DNA of 64,000 nucleotides, taken from NCBI GenBank assembly GCA_003260075.1, contig QLIY01000145.1, positions 144,526 to 208,525 on the forward strand. The letters run 5' to 3'. The DNA is from Phallusia mammillata. Taxonomy: Eukaryota > Chordata > Ascidiacea > Phlebobranchia > Ascidiidae. A program made the position numbers and the translations under genes. The stretch's first letter is position 1. Each line of letters opens with the position of its first letter. This document shows positions 26,611 to 39,468 of this stretch, in pieces. The notes beneath the pieces are model-generated. The model saw only the letters and a program-made list of their open reading frames with translations. It searched no databases and was not told the DNA's origin.

Positions 26611-26785
26611 TAGGCGCCGACATTAAATTTTTTCCGGGTATGCCGTATTATATGACGTCATATAATGCCAAATATTTTTTCTGCGGATGCATANGCATAG
26701 GCGCCGACATTGAATTTTTTTCGGGTATGCCGTCACAAAATGACGTCATATAATGCCAAATATTTTTTGTGCCCATGCATATGGT
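26611..26785. repeat. Duplicated CATAGGCGCCGA-family element joined at a single n
   Basis: A segment beginning CATAGGCGCCGACATT and containing TGACGTCATATAATGCC occurs on both sides of the only ambiguous base in the window (26694). The two copies differ by several substitutions. The terminal motif is shared with the MITE at 55199-55432. Confidence 0.6.
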
Positions 26786-27461
26786 AAGAATGCATTAAAG
26801 TTGTAGTATATAAGCTTTACACAACTTAATTCCACCGCCAGGCCCTTTTGCTACTGTTGTAATTTAACGACCCATTTGCCGAAATTACGGGGAGGCAAAA
26901 CCATAAAGATAGAAAAGATTTAAATCGACTGTCACCTAACATAGCAAATTACACACTTTGCCGTGCGTCGCAAATTACTTTAATGTTTGACATTTATCTT
27001 CTCTGTAATAACTATTACAAAAATGCTTAGTTTTCACGCAACAAATCGCACACATTTCTGGCCTAGCAATCACAATATTCGTTTTTTGTACGTTTTAACG
27101 TCGCTTGTTTCGTTTACAACGTGTCGCAAATTTAACGCAGTGAGTTGTGACGCATTATTAATCTTAAAGTACTTTGTTTCAACGAAGTTCTGACCTGCCT
27201 GAAATTTTTGAAAAGCAACCACGTTAATTTGTGTAAGTACCAACCTTACGTTTGTGACGTAACATTAGGTGTTATTTGTTTGTTTTTTCGGTTGAAACTA
27301 GCCAGTCGCTGTTCTTGTGGTGGAGGGTGGACTGTATTTTTATAATGTAGTTCACAAACGGTAAACTTTTTTATCACGGGGTCTTTGACGTATATCCGGG
27401 GCAGCGGCGTTTCTACTGTAAGTCAGCGTCAATACCTTTGTTGTGCTATTTACCACTCTTT

Positions 27462-27745
27462 AATGTTTAAATTCCAATGCTTCTCGAATACGTTTCACAA
27501 CTGTAATGAATGCGAACAATTTAATGGTTGTGAGACAATAACCTCGATTGAAATCATTTGCGCATGTTACGTATTAGTCGAAATAATTTTATCCCCCCCC
27601 CCACTCTTTAATGTTTAAATTCCAATGCTTCTCGAATACGTTTCACAACTCTAATGAATGCGAACAATTTAATGGTTGTGAGACAAAAACCTCGATTGAA
27701 ATCAATTACGTATGTTACGTCTTAGGTGGAAACAATTTTACAAAG
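27462..27745. repeat. Direct duplication across C10
   Basis: CCACTCTTTAATGTTTAAAT to the ACGT..TTAG region occurs before and after a C run at 27593-27602. The copies differ at several positions. The C run is an apparent join. Confidence 0.75.
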
Positions 27746-28896
27746 CAACAACGCATAAGTGACGTTGGTCCGATTTTCGGGTATGCGGCATACCCGAGTT
27801 TTTCGTCCGGGTATGCGTGGCAGTCGTACAACGCACATCGCGCAATACCAACAGTTATGTTATAGGTATTTCGCTTTTTACCTAATATTTAGTTTTGAGA
27901 TATAAATTGTTTATGGATCACTTCATTTTCGGGCGTGTCGTTATTCGTAATCCAGTTGTTGCAACATTTCAATATTTTCACACAAGAAACTCTCGAAGGC
28001 CTTTTGCCGCCAGTTACTTTCCCTGTGGTTTCAAACCTATAATTTAAATAACAGGAAAAAACGTCACGCCGAAAACGCCTAAAATTGACCACAAACAACC
28101 AAACAAAACACCTGGAAACTGACGCCAAAGCACATATTTTCAAACGCACCCTTCAATGCTTTCATCCGTTCAGTCAGTTAGTCACAGAAGCTTACATCAC
28201 TAACGCCCATTTGATTGGACCCCATTACGCCACCCTGAGTCCCACACCCCAAACGCCTCCGCAGCATATCCTGAGGCATTACATCAAGCGCAGTTTAATG
28301 TTGTTTGTACAACACCCAGTGGTTTATATCAGGCGAAAGTGAAATATAAGAGTTCCATCTTCAGTGTAATGTGAAGCGTAAAAGTCAGGTCGGCACGTAT
28401 TTCCTCTACGCAGGTTTAATGACATCCCCGACCCACCTGATGTTGCATGTTTTTAGCTTCTGGTTTTGAAATAGCTGAAGTTAAGGAAGATGGGCGACCT
28501 GGCGTGTTTAGAAAGCGTGTTTCCTATCAGTTACAAAGCGTTTTGTAAAAAGACTTTTCCACTACACTGAGTAAAATACATTTTCTAACCGTTTGTCTTT
28601 GCTTTTTACTCGTCAAAAGCATTTACGAATTAAAGCAAACTAGTTGCAACAATGCAACCGAAATACACACCAAACAAAGCATTGATCTACACAAACCAAG
28701 GTACAGATCAAAAACAAATTCGACAAAAGTCACATAATGTGAATGTGTCTAATTTTGCAATTGCTTTGCTACAACATTAACACTTGTTAAGATCTCCTTT
28801 TTATGTACCTATATAGTAAATCCACGGCAACCTAACAACCACACAGTGATTTACACACAGTTCGATCCTAATTCATGCCCTTATTGGCCTTGTGCA

Positions 28897-29130
28897 CAGT
28901 CCTGGATTAACCATTAGGCAAAGTAGGCACGTGCCCACAGGCCAGTCTAAAATCCAGACCATTCTAAATGACTTGGCAACACGACGGTACCCTGTGTTAT
29001 AGTTGCAACAACGATCTTTGCGACAATGATTTTGCAACACTGGTAATTCTAATTTTTTAGTTGGCAACCCTGATTTTCGGGCCACTTATAAAATGTGCCT
29101 ACAGGCCAGTAGACCCTTAATCCGGCGCTG
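28897..29130. mobile_element. hAT-type MITE with CAGT(G/C)C.GGATTAA termini, 234 bp
   Basis: The left end CAGTCCTGGATTAACC and right end TTAATCCGGCGCTG form imperfect inverted repeats. The flanking 8-bp target-site duplication CTTGTGCA (28889-28896 and 29131-29138) is perfect. The interior is about 80% similar to the copy at 44636-44830, including GTGCCTACAGGCCAGTAGAC-type ends. There is no coding capacity. Confidence 0.85.
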
Positions 29131-29215
29131 CTTGTGCACCCACTTAAGCCGCAAACTCCACAACTGAGCTTTACTTAAGCTCTGGCCTTCAGAGAGACAT
29201 CAGTGTTTGTGCAAA

Positions 29216-29320
29216 ATGTTTACGTTTACAATCAAAAGCGCCGACGATGTTCGACCAGGCGTTCTTTCCACCCTATGCGCCGTAATATCCCCGATGTTCG
29301 GTATTATTATTGTGGGCACT
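29216..29320 (+). CDS. Candidate first coding exon of a small membrane protein
   Basis: An ATG at 29216 opens 35 codons ending exactly at a strong donor, ACT|GTAAGT (29321). The product begins MFTFTIKSADDVRPG and continues into a hydrophobic stretch, VLSTLCAVISPMFGIIIVG, that would span a membrane. It lies 86 bp downstream of a hAT MITE. The next exon could not be identified, so identity is unknown and the call rests on the ATG, donor and hydrophobic pattern only. Confidence 0.3.
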
Positions 29321-31600
29321 GTAAGTCTGGTTTAATATACTCTGTATAAAGTTTAGTTCCTTCTCCTTAGAGAGGTTATGTGCTGTTTTTGTTGTTGTTG
29401 TAGTGTGGGCTTTAGTTTGGATTTTAAAAATAGTTGTAGATTATGACCCTAAGATCAGTTTGTTGTTTAAACTTTTATCAAATGCTGATGAAAATATTAT
29501 GTACAAGATTTTTTATACCTTTTTTAATGTAGTTTTTTCTTTTCTGTTCGATAAATCCTTTGGAAACACGCCGACAAACCGAATAGCCAAAGGCAATTGA
29601 AGTTTCATCAAAAGTCAAAATTATAAAATTATTTCAACATCAAATCAAACGGTGCAAACCTATGCAAAACTAAACAATCAGAATTATTGTGAACCAATCC
29701 CAAGTTGTTTTTCGCGTTATGACATTCATTGGATGCACAGTCTTCCGATATAAAATACGATTATGAAATAAAGGGTCAACGTAAACGTAATTTAAAACAA
29801 TGACCAAATAAGGACACAAGCAACCCTAAATATTTTAAACTTTTTGCAAAACATAAAGGCAATGTCAAATCCGCTGATTCTGTTTCGACTCTTAGCGTTG
29901 AAACCACTGTAAAAGTCAGCGGGGCGAAAGAAAGTAGTTTGTTGAGACACAAAGATAATTTGCGTGTGCCAGGCCCGGGAGCAGACGAAACGATCACCGC
30001 ACAAGCACGAAATCTGCTTCGACCTATTTTGTTGCATGTTGCTGGCCTATCCTCTTACTTAGCCTGCATCGTTCTCAGTTAATTTAGACAGATCACCCAA
30101 AGTTACAAGTTTCACACGGTCCCAGAGGTTTGCCCTTCAACGAGAGATGGGACTGAATGCTTTTGGACCCACAGTGCAGTCTTCGGGTCTTGTGATTTAA
30201 AACCTCCCTATATGGTACTCTTAACCTTGCGGTAAAGTTGATTTGGTGCTGTCTCACAACCGATATTAAAATACTACTTGATGATGCAAAAATTTTCTGA
30301 AGTTATTTTTTGCAAATTTCGTTTTGAAGTTATTTTTTACAAAGATGTCGTTGCTTAACAAAAAATCTAATGTATACCCTGATAGTCATCAAATTTTTGG
30401 TCTACAACCCAAATTGTAAAAGACAACTCCCTTGCCAATAAGTACAAGTTTTAATGCATTTATGCCACTTATTTATATGAACTGACTGTCAACCACGCAT
30501 GCGTTGTATACAGTTAATTGATTCGAAGCATGTCGTTTAATCGGACCTTACAGATTTAAAGCAGACGTTTTGCTTTCCGAAAGTTTTGTTTTATCACTAA
30601 ACCAACCGAGATAAATAAAGACCCAGCCTTAAACCATTGTTATTCTAAATTGTTCGACAAAACTCTGGCGTAATGTTGGGTGATATTTAATAAAAGAAAA
30701 AAAAACTGCAGTTGTGGGGCATTGGTTTTACGTAAGTAATTACACACAAAAGTTATCCAATGCTTTCTGTAGAAAGTATAAACTTTTTACCCTTTCCATA
30801 CTGTTTTTGTCATCTGCACTAAACGCTTTCCTCTCTTCAAGACATAAAACTCTTCAAAAAGGATACCTCAAAAAGCGCAGCACATACTTTGTCTTCGCAA
30901 CATACAGAAACTATAGGCCAGCATAAGACCGAGCCATGTGGAAGTTATATTTTCCTCAGCGTTTTATAGCGAGCAAGCAATTAATCTAAGCGATAAATCT
31001 GTTTAGGATGGAAAGTTGGGCTTTTAGTCAAACCGCCAAAACTTTTAATAATTCATCTGTAATACCCAATTACGTAATTATGCTGTAACATGAAAAACAA
31101 ATCGATGTGCCTACTAAGAACACCTCTTGAGCTAAAAAATAGTTTTCTGTATAAACAACTTTAACGGCCACATATATGCCCCTCCCTGTTACGAACACTT
31201 CTTATTTGAGCACAAAATTATTATTTTTTCTGCACAATTAACTTCCTGTGATCGAAACGCTAATAAATTTATACAATGTCATACAAGTCAACAGCAAAAA
31301 CTTTCTTAATCTCTTCACTCAACACTCTCTGTTTTCTATCTGCTTGTAACTATCGTAACGAATACTTTTATCCATTTAACTTTGGCCTTAATGGAAGTTC
31401 TATTTTTTCAGACAGCCAATAGGCGCTGGAACATTCAATTAAATTATATGGAGTAATCGCGTGATTCCTAATCCGTAATCGTTTACACGCTTTCTATCAC
31501 AATCGGTTAAATTATTTTTTCAGTTTTTTGTTTTGTCAAAACAAGGTTGAAATAATTGACCCCATACTTCAAATTATGCCCGTCTCTCATTTTACTCTTT
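29321..31600. other. Intergenic or intronic DNA, no further exon seen
   Basis: AT-rich throughout. Open frames at 29403, 29776-30037 and 30714 begin at TTG or GTG and have no recognisable product. Confidence 0.35.
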
Positions 31601-31685
31601 AGAATAATCATCATACTAAAACAACAATCATCATACTTAAACAACAATCATCATACTTAAACAACAATCATCATACTTAAACAAC
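31601..31685. repeat. 20-bp minisatellite, about 4.2 copies
   Basis: The unit ACAACAATCATCATACTTAA is repeated three times exactly (31621-31680), preceded by one diverged unit and followed by a 5-nt partial unit. The copies lie head to tail. Confidence 0.9.
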
Positions 31686-32069
31686 GCGTTGCTAAATTTA
31701 TTGCCAATAATTAAACAAATTTAGGAATCTTTTCCACTATATTGCAATGCCCTTGGTCCTTTACACAAAACTATTCGAAAAACATCCAATTTTTTCGTTA
31801 CCCATTAATTTAATGGTTACCAAGCTGGGGGCGCGTACCCTCGTGGTCTGTGAAACTGTTTCAGGGGTCAGTAAAGGCAAGAATCCAAAGGGAGCATAAG
31901 ATTAACTTTTCGCAGGGGTCTGTGACCCCATTAATTGCAGAAAAGATGTCCGGTAAAGTTTAGGAACGTACTGCTTTATACTGTAACCATCATAACATAA
32001 GTGAAATAATGCAAAACGAACGTGACTTTAAGACAACTTGGCCTTGTTTAGTAAACTTGCTGCGTCATT

Positions 32070-32433
32070 GACCGTAAGATGGCGGTTGGAAATTTTGTAT
32101 CGACGTCATTATTGATTAGCGGACGTCATTGTTTTTGTACTCGCTCTTGTTTTTGCAGGTTTTCCTAAATTAGGCCGGAGTTTTCGCGAAAGCAACGTAA
32201 AACTTGTGGTTTCGGCTAAAATTCCAGCTTAAGCATGGTTCATTACAAGAATTCTTGATTGAAGTTGTCAATCAAAAACATGTTTTGGCACATTTGTTGA
32301 CAAGAGTTTTTCAGCAAAAATTGTCTTTATTATTTCTATGAAGTGATTAGGACGAAAAGAATAATTGCAGATGTCAAAAGTATTCGAAAGTTAGTCGGAG
32401 AAAATGCTCTTAGTAACACGACATGGACCCCAT
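32070..32433 (+). promoter_or_regulatory. Promoter-like patch with YY1 and CRE motifs and a possible short first coding exon
   Basis: AAGATGGCGG (32076-32085) matches the YY1 site often found at metazoan transcription starts. Two GACGTCAT motifs follow at 32102 and 32122. Downstream, ATG at 32404 opens ten codons (MLLVTRHGPH) that end at CAT|GTAAGT (32434). The RHG triplet recalls the N-terminus of histidine-phosphatase/phosphoglycerate-mutase proteins, but ten residues cannot establish this and no continuing exon was found. Confidence 0.25.
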
Positions 32434-32439
32434 GTAAGT

Positions 32440-33825
32440 GAAGTTGTTTTTGTGTTCTACACACATAAAAAGTTGGAAAATGCAAAGTACACTATAATGT
32501 TTAATTAGATCACTCTGTGTGGCCTTGATAACGTATTCTTCTTATTGCCATGGTTAACTGAAGCTTTCAATACACTTGAATCAGTCTATGTTTTTCGTTT
32601 GCAATGTAACAAAAATGTATTGTATTTGAGTACACGTTAGTTCAGGACGACTTCTGTACGAGCACAGTTTTAACTTCTATTTGTCGTCACTTGTTTATCT
32701 TCTATTACAACTTTCGTTTTGTGCAAACGATTTTTCAAGTGAAACAGACAGTGCACCAGCAAAGTTTAAAATAAGTGCTACCGGGCTATTTTTAGAGATC
32801 ATTGGATGCGTGTGTATTGAAGTTATAATCCCGTAAACGACCGTAGTTAATCCGTTTTGAGTCGAAACCCAATTATGTTAATCCTCAAAGTTGGCGGCTG
32901 AGCAACTGGGGCAAATTAAAGCGGAGGGAGAGGCACGCGAGAAGCCCTTTGTCATTTTAACAGGCCAGAACTATTTTGAAATCGTAGTAAACTGTTTTTG
33001 CTCATTTAAGCATCGAATTGCAAAAACAAAATGTTGTACTACTGGTAAAAAGATTTAGGCTGTTGGGAAAAACATTTTTGCACCTTTAAATTTTGTTCTT
33101 TTATCTAAGGCAACCAAAGCACAAATTTTAAAAGATTAAAAAAGACATATCAACAACACAACCATATGTATGCTTTTCTGTACGCGAATGATATTTAAAT
33201 CGTCAGCCGCAAGATAACAAGAATGTGCGTTTTTCCAAACAGTTTAATTTGGATTTTTTATGGAACGAATGCATGTGTATTGGAACCTTTGTTATATTTG
33301 TCAAAAGCAAATTACTCAACTGGCTCTTAAATTGTTTTTATTTTATTTAAATGATATGTTTAAAATCACTTTAGCCGCTATTGGGAAATCTTTCTTCGTC
33401 CAGTTTAAGGTTAATAAGCAGGGTTGCTATAATGTATTGCAACTTGTCAGTTTTGTTTGAACCTGGCTAATCTTCAGCTTGTGCAGCTTGACCTTGTACT
33501 TGACCTTGCAAGTGGCAGAGGCCCCACATGGCTTTGCGGGATGTAAAGCCTGTCACAGCACATCGTTAAGAAACCGCAACTTTTGAATCATTTTTAACAT
33601 TATTTCACAGAAAGTCAACGTTCCATGGCAAATGCGATCAAAAAAGCAACTTCGAGTCGAAATCAATTAACTGGGGTACTTTTTACGAGCCCCTGGTGGT
33701 CCGACGGCAAACTTTTACTGAACCAAAAAACGTCATCGGATTATCGGGGTGTGGTCTTGAAAATGGGGGCATCTGTCTGCACCCGGGCTTGTTTGCGAAC
33801 CTGCAGCGCTTTGTGCACCAAACAC
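32440..33825. other. No supported gene
   Basis: AT-rich DNA. A frame from ATG 33625 runs into the C run at 33842 and has no recognisable product. Confidence 0.35.
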
Positions 33826-33829
33826 GTGA

Positions 33830-33838
33830 TTGATGCAA

Positions 33839-33890
<52 letters not shown>

Positions 33891-33947
33891 ACACGCTCAC
33901 TTTCTGCTCCACAAGAAAGTGAGCGTGTTTGGAGACACTTGCATCAA
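33830..33947. repeat. Long palindrome interrupted by C49
   Basis: The outer arms TTGATGCAAGTG (33830-33841) and CACTTGCATCAA (33936-33947) match perfectly. The inner arms ACACGCTCACTTTC (33891-33904) and GAAAGTGAGCGTGT (33915-33928) also match perfectly around a 10-nt loop. On the right the arms are joined by 7 nt; on the left the equivalent place holds 49 C (33842-33890). Confidence 0.85.
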
Positions 33948-36900
33948 CACTCCTTTTTCACTCACTTTAAACTTGGTTCAAGGTCGTTAAGCCATAATAC
34001 AAGTGACAAGATATAAAATACGACACATTTTGTCATTAAGAACTATCACCCTGAATCCAGTCAAGTTGTAAAAATACTTTACGGACAGTGTTTTACTGGT
34101 TAAAGACCAGTTTCCAAAATAATGCTTGTAGGAAACCGCTCTGTAACTCAAAAAGTTTACTTTTCGAAGATTAATATATTGCTCTAGAAGTCATTTCACA
34201 AGACACAGATTAAAAGAGTTTTAATTTTACTAAAAACAAAATTGCCACACAGACGTAACATGAAACGCCGTTCTTTTATAACTTAAACTATGTTGTGAAT
34301 GTGGGAATGTATTGTCACACTCAGTGAATCATTGTATGTTTCAAGATGCAACATCAAAAAGCGGTGGATGACTTCAGACTTTTTATAGTTTTCAGTCTGA
34401 AGATCCAATGTTTGATATAGTTTGATGTTACCTAAACAATTTTTCGTAGAGATGCAAAGTTCCGGAATTTTTAGTTGCTATGACTTGCGACCCTATTAGG
34501 AGGTGAAGCATTTGGTGTAAATGAGTCAGATGCAGAAAACGCGTTCTTAAAGTCAAAATTCCCATCCGACATTCAAAAAGATTGACATCCACCAATTCAT
34601 GTCTTCCTAAACCGCGTGAGAGGTCGAGCTATCAGCAGCAAATGGGCTTAAACTTTTGTTGTTTTTGCCTTATGAGAGTCTGACGCACAACAAACAACTT
34701 TTTCATGTATCTTCAACGAGCCCGTTAACCGCATCTGCTAAACCGATACCTGCCATCTGACCAACATGTTCCTACTACGGAATGTTAAATCGACATTGAC
34801 GTAGAAACTGAAGATTGACATTGCTCCATTTGCTCCTGTTTAATGCCCCAATGCTTGTGAATGCATGAAGCGCCTAGACTCTTATTATCTCAATTGACGC
34901 CCGTTGTGTGATGTGCGACTTTGAAAAGTTGATCGATTGGTTATGATATCTTGCTAGGGCTGTGGGCTCGAACCCCGACTTGCGCCCCGAGCAAACTTTT
35001 TGGACACCGTTGTTTGGGAAATTTGGGTGTCACAATGAAATAATACAACAGCTACATGACAGTCATAAATCTGTAAACATGAATCCTTATTTAAACTTCT
35101 TATGTTGTCAGCTTTGTTTTTCACATGTAAGCAACCTATACCAAGATTTACTCTGCTGTCGTATGCTGATTACCATATTTGGAAGTTGCTATTATGTTAC
35201 TATACTTTCGGCTGTGCGTTTCCTATTGACCACATAATGTGAAAAAAAAATGTTAACAAACGTTTATATTTTTAACTAGGTAAACAATAGTTTACGGATC
35301 AATTACTATTAAACTGGCATAGTTCCATTTTCCGGGTCCTGTTTCCTTTACAAATACGAGCATTTTAAGTCGACGAAACATCGGGCATTGTGACGTTGAC
35401 AAATAGACTACGTGACTATTGACGTCATAACGATTGACAACTGTTGATGAATCGGGGTTTGGGTCTTAAGATTGATGCCTCTCAACAGTTTGGCGCGCTT
35501 GTGGCAAGTTACACATGTGTTAGGGGTGTGTCGAAGGCGTGGCTGTTTTAGCTGCTGAGTTTGGGCTATGACATAAAATTTTATGAAGGATGCAAAAAAA
35601 AAACAAAAAAAACAAACAAAAAGAAATATATAATAGTGTATGATATTTACTGACTGATTTGGTTACTTGGAAAATAATCTTATTTCGCTTTTAGATACAA
35701 CGTGCATGGTCTTTATTTTAAGAGTTCGTTGTGTGTTGGTTTAATTTTCTTTCTCGCTTGGCAGAACAAAGACTGAGCGAGATAGGATTATAACCGACTT
35801 TAGGGAGAGTTCAGTCAAATCAACATTTGTTTACGTTGTTGGGTGTTGGTCCCTCCTAAATTTGGTTTGTACTTTCACGTACAACTGTGCCTTGTAAAGT
35901 TCCATCAACCAATTTGATAAAACACTTATTCTCGGCTGTATGCCGCTACAATTAACCTGAAAATACATTGCATGCACAAATCAATTTGTCCAGTATATTT
36001 AAAACACTTGACTTGTCGAACCTAATTTCTTTTTTCCACCCTGTACTCCTTGCCACATATTGCTTGGGAGACCTACTTTATATTTGGTATGACGCCCTTT
36101 AGTACAATGATTAAAACAATTCTCGCTACATTTTAAGTTTTAAAGATTGCAAGAAAACGTAAGAGTTGAAACAGACACGACTGGCAAGTTGTTGAAGTTC
36201 AGTTTAATCCAAAGACTTTTTTCTCAAGAAACGACTTGAGGAAAAGTACTGTACCATCCAATCTATTCATTTGCACAAGTGGATTATAAGATTATCAATG
36301 TTTGCAATGGTTATGTGACTGTCGAAATATTTGGAACACACCAACCTGAGCGTCCTGTGTTTTTGTGGAATTTGTTTTACATTTTTTGATGACATGTTAT
36401 GATCTCACCCATGTTTTGCAACAAAAGTGCCGGTAGTTATTTATGGCTTATCACGTTCTGTAATCCCCCGATGAATCAAAAACCCACAAAACTACCTACA
36501 AGGGCGGTTGCACAATAATTTTGACTGTGCGTAAGACCACACAAAACTTTCCCAAAACCAAACCACGCACAGGAGAAACAAATTTTGTTAAAATATTTCT
36601 TTTTATTTATTATATTGAAGTTAAAAAAGTTGTGGTGTAAAAAACGTGGTATTTCGTCGAAACGTTTATCGCTGCTTTGAGTTTAGTTTTCGTCGAGCCA
36701 AGCTTGGGTTATCTGACGTAGACAGACGGAAATGTTCTGCTCAGACGGACCCCGTAATTGCCCCCGTCTTCCGCTGATTATGGGGTAAATCGTCTTGTTT
36801 TTGCCCCCACATGCAGATTCGTGACGATCGAAACAGAAGTTAGGCGTATGACGTGTTTAACTTCGCAAAACGTGCGATTATTTGCGGGTTTATTGCCATT

Positions 36901-37270
36901 TTACGGCGGTTCTGTGCAAACAGCAAATGTTGGAAGCCTTTGCGCCGGTACTTGAAGTAATTTCTCTCAACACGTTGAAATGTCACTCAAATTGTTTGCA
37001 TCGCAACATAACATGTTTTTGACAAGTTAGAAATGCCAAAATAAATTCCGTCATTATTGCGGAATTCCAAGTGTCACGTGGCCAGAATTGGACCAATAGA
37101 ATCACGGCATCTGTCATTACGTAACGCTATAGGAAACCGCCCTAACGTCAACGGCTCTCAAACTGGCTCTTTACAATCTTGTTCTTACCGACGGTAGTTC
37201 CCTGATCAGACCGAGCCCAACGTGGTGTTTTCGAACCACATCAGGCTTTGAATCTGAAGAAACGAAAACG
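33948..37270. other. Intergenic DNA, no supported gene
   Basis: A tRNA-like B-box GGGCTCGAACCCC at about 34967 is not part of a foldable tRNA and may mark an old SINE. A(8-9)C-rich low-complexity DNA lies at 35594-35626. A TGACGTCA octamer lies near 35420. Otherwise nothing that I can support. Confidence 0.35.
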
Positions 37271-37271
37271 T

Positions 37272-37273
<2 letters not shown>

Positions 37274-37354
<81 letters not shown>
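37274..37354. repeat. Pure C81 run
   Basis: The longest homopolymer in the window, without flanking direct copies. It produces a spurious poly-Gly frame on the minus strand. Confidence 0.85.
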
Positions 37355-37768
37355 TTAATTAGAGGCGGTTTCCCCCCAGAGATCTTAATTAAGCCCCCAG
37401 ACTCAACAAAACCCATCCCACAGTCTGTTTGTTGATTTTCGACCAGTAACGTAAACTAATTAACAACCGACCTAGAACCAACTGAAACTGCAAAATGTGC
37501 TCCCGAAGTTCTTTTATATGAGCGAGATGGTTTTGTTTGATTAAGTTATCATGAAAAATCTAAGATGGCTTGATGACCATGGTGTCATTCGTGACAAAAA
37601 CAATACTTACATGAAAACTTCCAACTACTCTACAAAAGTCCATCACGGAGGTCAAAGTGATAGCGCGGTGCTTTTGTTCTGATCAAAAAGTCAGATATGC
37701 GATCATAATATGTGAACTCGGGATAAGTGATATTTGGTTTCGGGCAAGAACATGACATTAGGTTAAAC

Positions 37769-38626
37769 CAGGGGTCACCAACCTTTTGAAACCGGAGGGC
37801 TACCTTAAGATAACCAGATGGCTCGAGGGCTACCAGTTACATATGTATCAACATGTTGAAGCAATGTGTTCATACTTTTGTGTTATTGTCAAAGTGACGT
37901 TGTTCAAATCAACATGTCACGATTTTCATTGTTTTTAAAAACGAGCCCAATTTCTTTTGAAACATTATTACTACTTTTACTAAAAATGAAGCTATGCGGT
38001 CCTGGACATACCACTAGGTCCCAAAGAAAACGTGGGTCGCTGGTTGGTTCCGTTGGGTTGTAGCTATTTCGACAACTCAGTACCCTAGTTTTTTGCATAT
38101 TTTGAACTTAACAAAATCAGGCGTTGTAAAAAGCAGCTTTGCCATCATTTTATGCTTAATATTTGTGTCGTTTCTGAAAAAACACGGCGGTCAAACTTTG
38201 CACTCGTTTTAGTAATTAACAATTTGACTCGATGGTATCACATTTAGTCGCTCGTCCGACATCTACACTTGCTCCCTAGTCAAATCAAGCTTTTAATTTT
38301 CAATGCTTCGTGGGCCGAACAAAAACTCTTGGAGGGCCGAATGTGGCCCGCGTGTTTAAAACCACTGGTCTACAACATTTTAGCGTATGAACTTGTTCAC
38401 TAACTGGCATTTATTGCCGCGCGTGTGTGTCATGTTGTTGCATTATAGTTTGTTAAATATTAATTGCCCATAGTTAGATAAACGTCTTTTAATACAATCT
38501 TTATATGGCGCAGCATTTTGTGTAAACTAGAGGCGCAACTGGTTGTTTCTAGAACCACATAGCGGGCGACTGGAAATGATCCAACGGGCGACCAGGTGCC
38601 CGCGGGCATAGGGTTGGTTACCCCTG
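37769..38626. mobile_element. hAT-type element, 858 bp, with a perfect 8-bp TSD
   Basis: The ends CAGGGGTCACCAACC and GGTTGGTTACCCCTG are inverted repeats with one mismatch. The target-site duplication GGTTAAAC (37761-37768 and 38627-38634) is perfect. The interior includes an internal end-like sequence, GGCCCGCGTGTTTAAAACCA at about 38346-38365, suggesting nested or composite structure. No transposase ORF is visible, so it is non-autonomous. Confidence 0.85.
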
Positions 38627-38929
38627 GGTTAAACCAATGCGGTCTATGAGGCTTCACTCCATTTTGATGTTGTAGGTTGTCCAACATAAAAACTGACAAG
38701 CTTTTGTGCAAGATGCAAATGCAAAGCCAAAATATATTGAGGCGTCTTCTTCCCCCAACCATTCAACACAACAAAGTTATCAAAGAGAAGACTTCTCCCA
38801 GAATAACTTGGGCGTTTCTGGAGAACAATTATGTGGGGCAATTTCTCTAAAAAAAACTGTTTTACCGCGATTTCGATTCGATTATTCTCATTTGTGACGA
38901 AATAAAAGGTCAGACGCGACGCACCTTTG

Positions 38930-39010
38930 CGTGCTATGACGTCATGTTTGCGTTAGAGCTTTTGCCGCTGTTAGTGATGTTATAATGGCGAAGTTGCCTA
39001 AATTCGAATA
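38930..39010 (+). promoter_or_regulatory. Possible promoter with a perfect CRE
   Basis: TATGACGTCATG near 38937 lies 45 bp before TTATAATGGCGAAG. The second motif has the ATGGCG core seen at YY1 sites. No exon follows that I can support. Confidence 0.2.
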
Positions 39011-39297
39011 ACGTGGGTGTTAATATCGTGTGAAGACGTTTTGACTCGTTTTAGAATTGTGTAACTCCTGTTTTCGGTTTTGAGAAAGCGACTTTAGTTT
39101 TTTGTTAAAACTTTTCTAATGTTCAAGCGGTGGCGATATTTAATTGTTGTTGTTTGTAGTTTCAACGAAATGACTGAAAATAATATACAAATGTGTAAAT
39201 GTCTGTAAAGCTTTTCGTTGTATTTTTTTTCAGGTTGTTAATTAAAATCTCAAATTGACCTCTCGCTCGAGTCTCCTAATATCTCAATTATACCAAA

Positions 39298-39468
39298 CAG
39301 TGGTGGGATTTATCCGGTTCGCACCGGTTCTATAGAACCGTGTCACGAAATTTTATAAGATCAGCGAACCAGTTAGCATTACTGGTAACTGTTTTTGTAA
39401 CAGAACCGGCTGAAAAAAATGACTTTTGTCATAGAACCGGGTGACAAAAAAAATGAATCCCACCACTG
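39298..39468. mobile_element. hAT-type MITE with CAGTGGTGGGATT ends, 171 bp
   Basis: The left end CAGTGGTGGGATT and right end AATCCCACCACTG are exact inverted repeats. The flanks TACCAAAC and TGCCAAAC look like an 8-bp target-site duplication with one mismatch, offset by one base. A related copy is at 50325-50473. Confidence 0.75.

Noticed and set aside
33625..33841. ORF starting ATG 33625 and entering the C49 run
   Set aside because: No recognisable product, no splice partner, and its 3' end is part of a palindrome.
34955..35000. tRNA-like B-box GGGCTCGAACCCC
   Set aside because: No acceptor stem or anticodon arm can be folded around it; at most an old SINE head.
37171..37416. Poly-Gly and poly-Pro reading frames around the long G/C runs (also near 19700-19990, 33680-33990, 47290-47635 and 54608-54856)
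   Set aside because: They exist only because any frame through a homopolymer is open. The flanking residues show no conserved pattern except in the two genes discussed.
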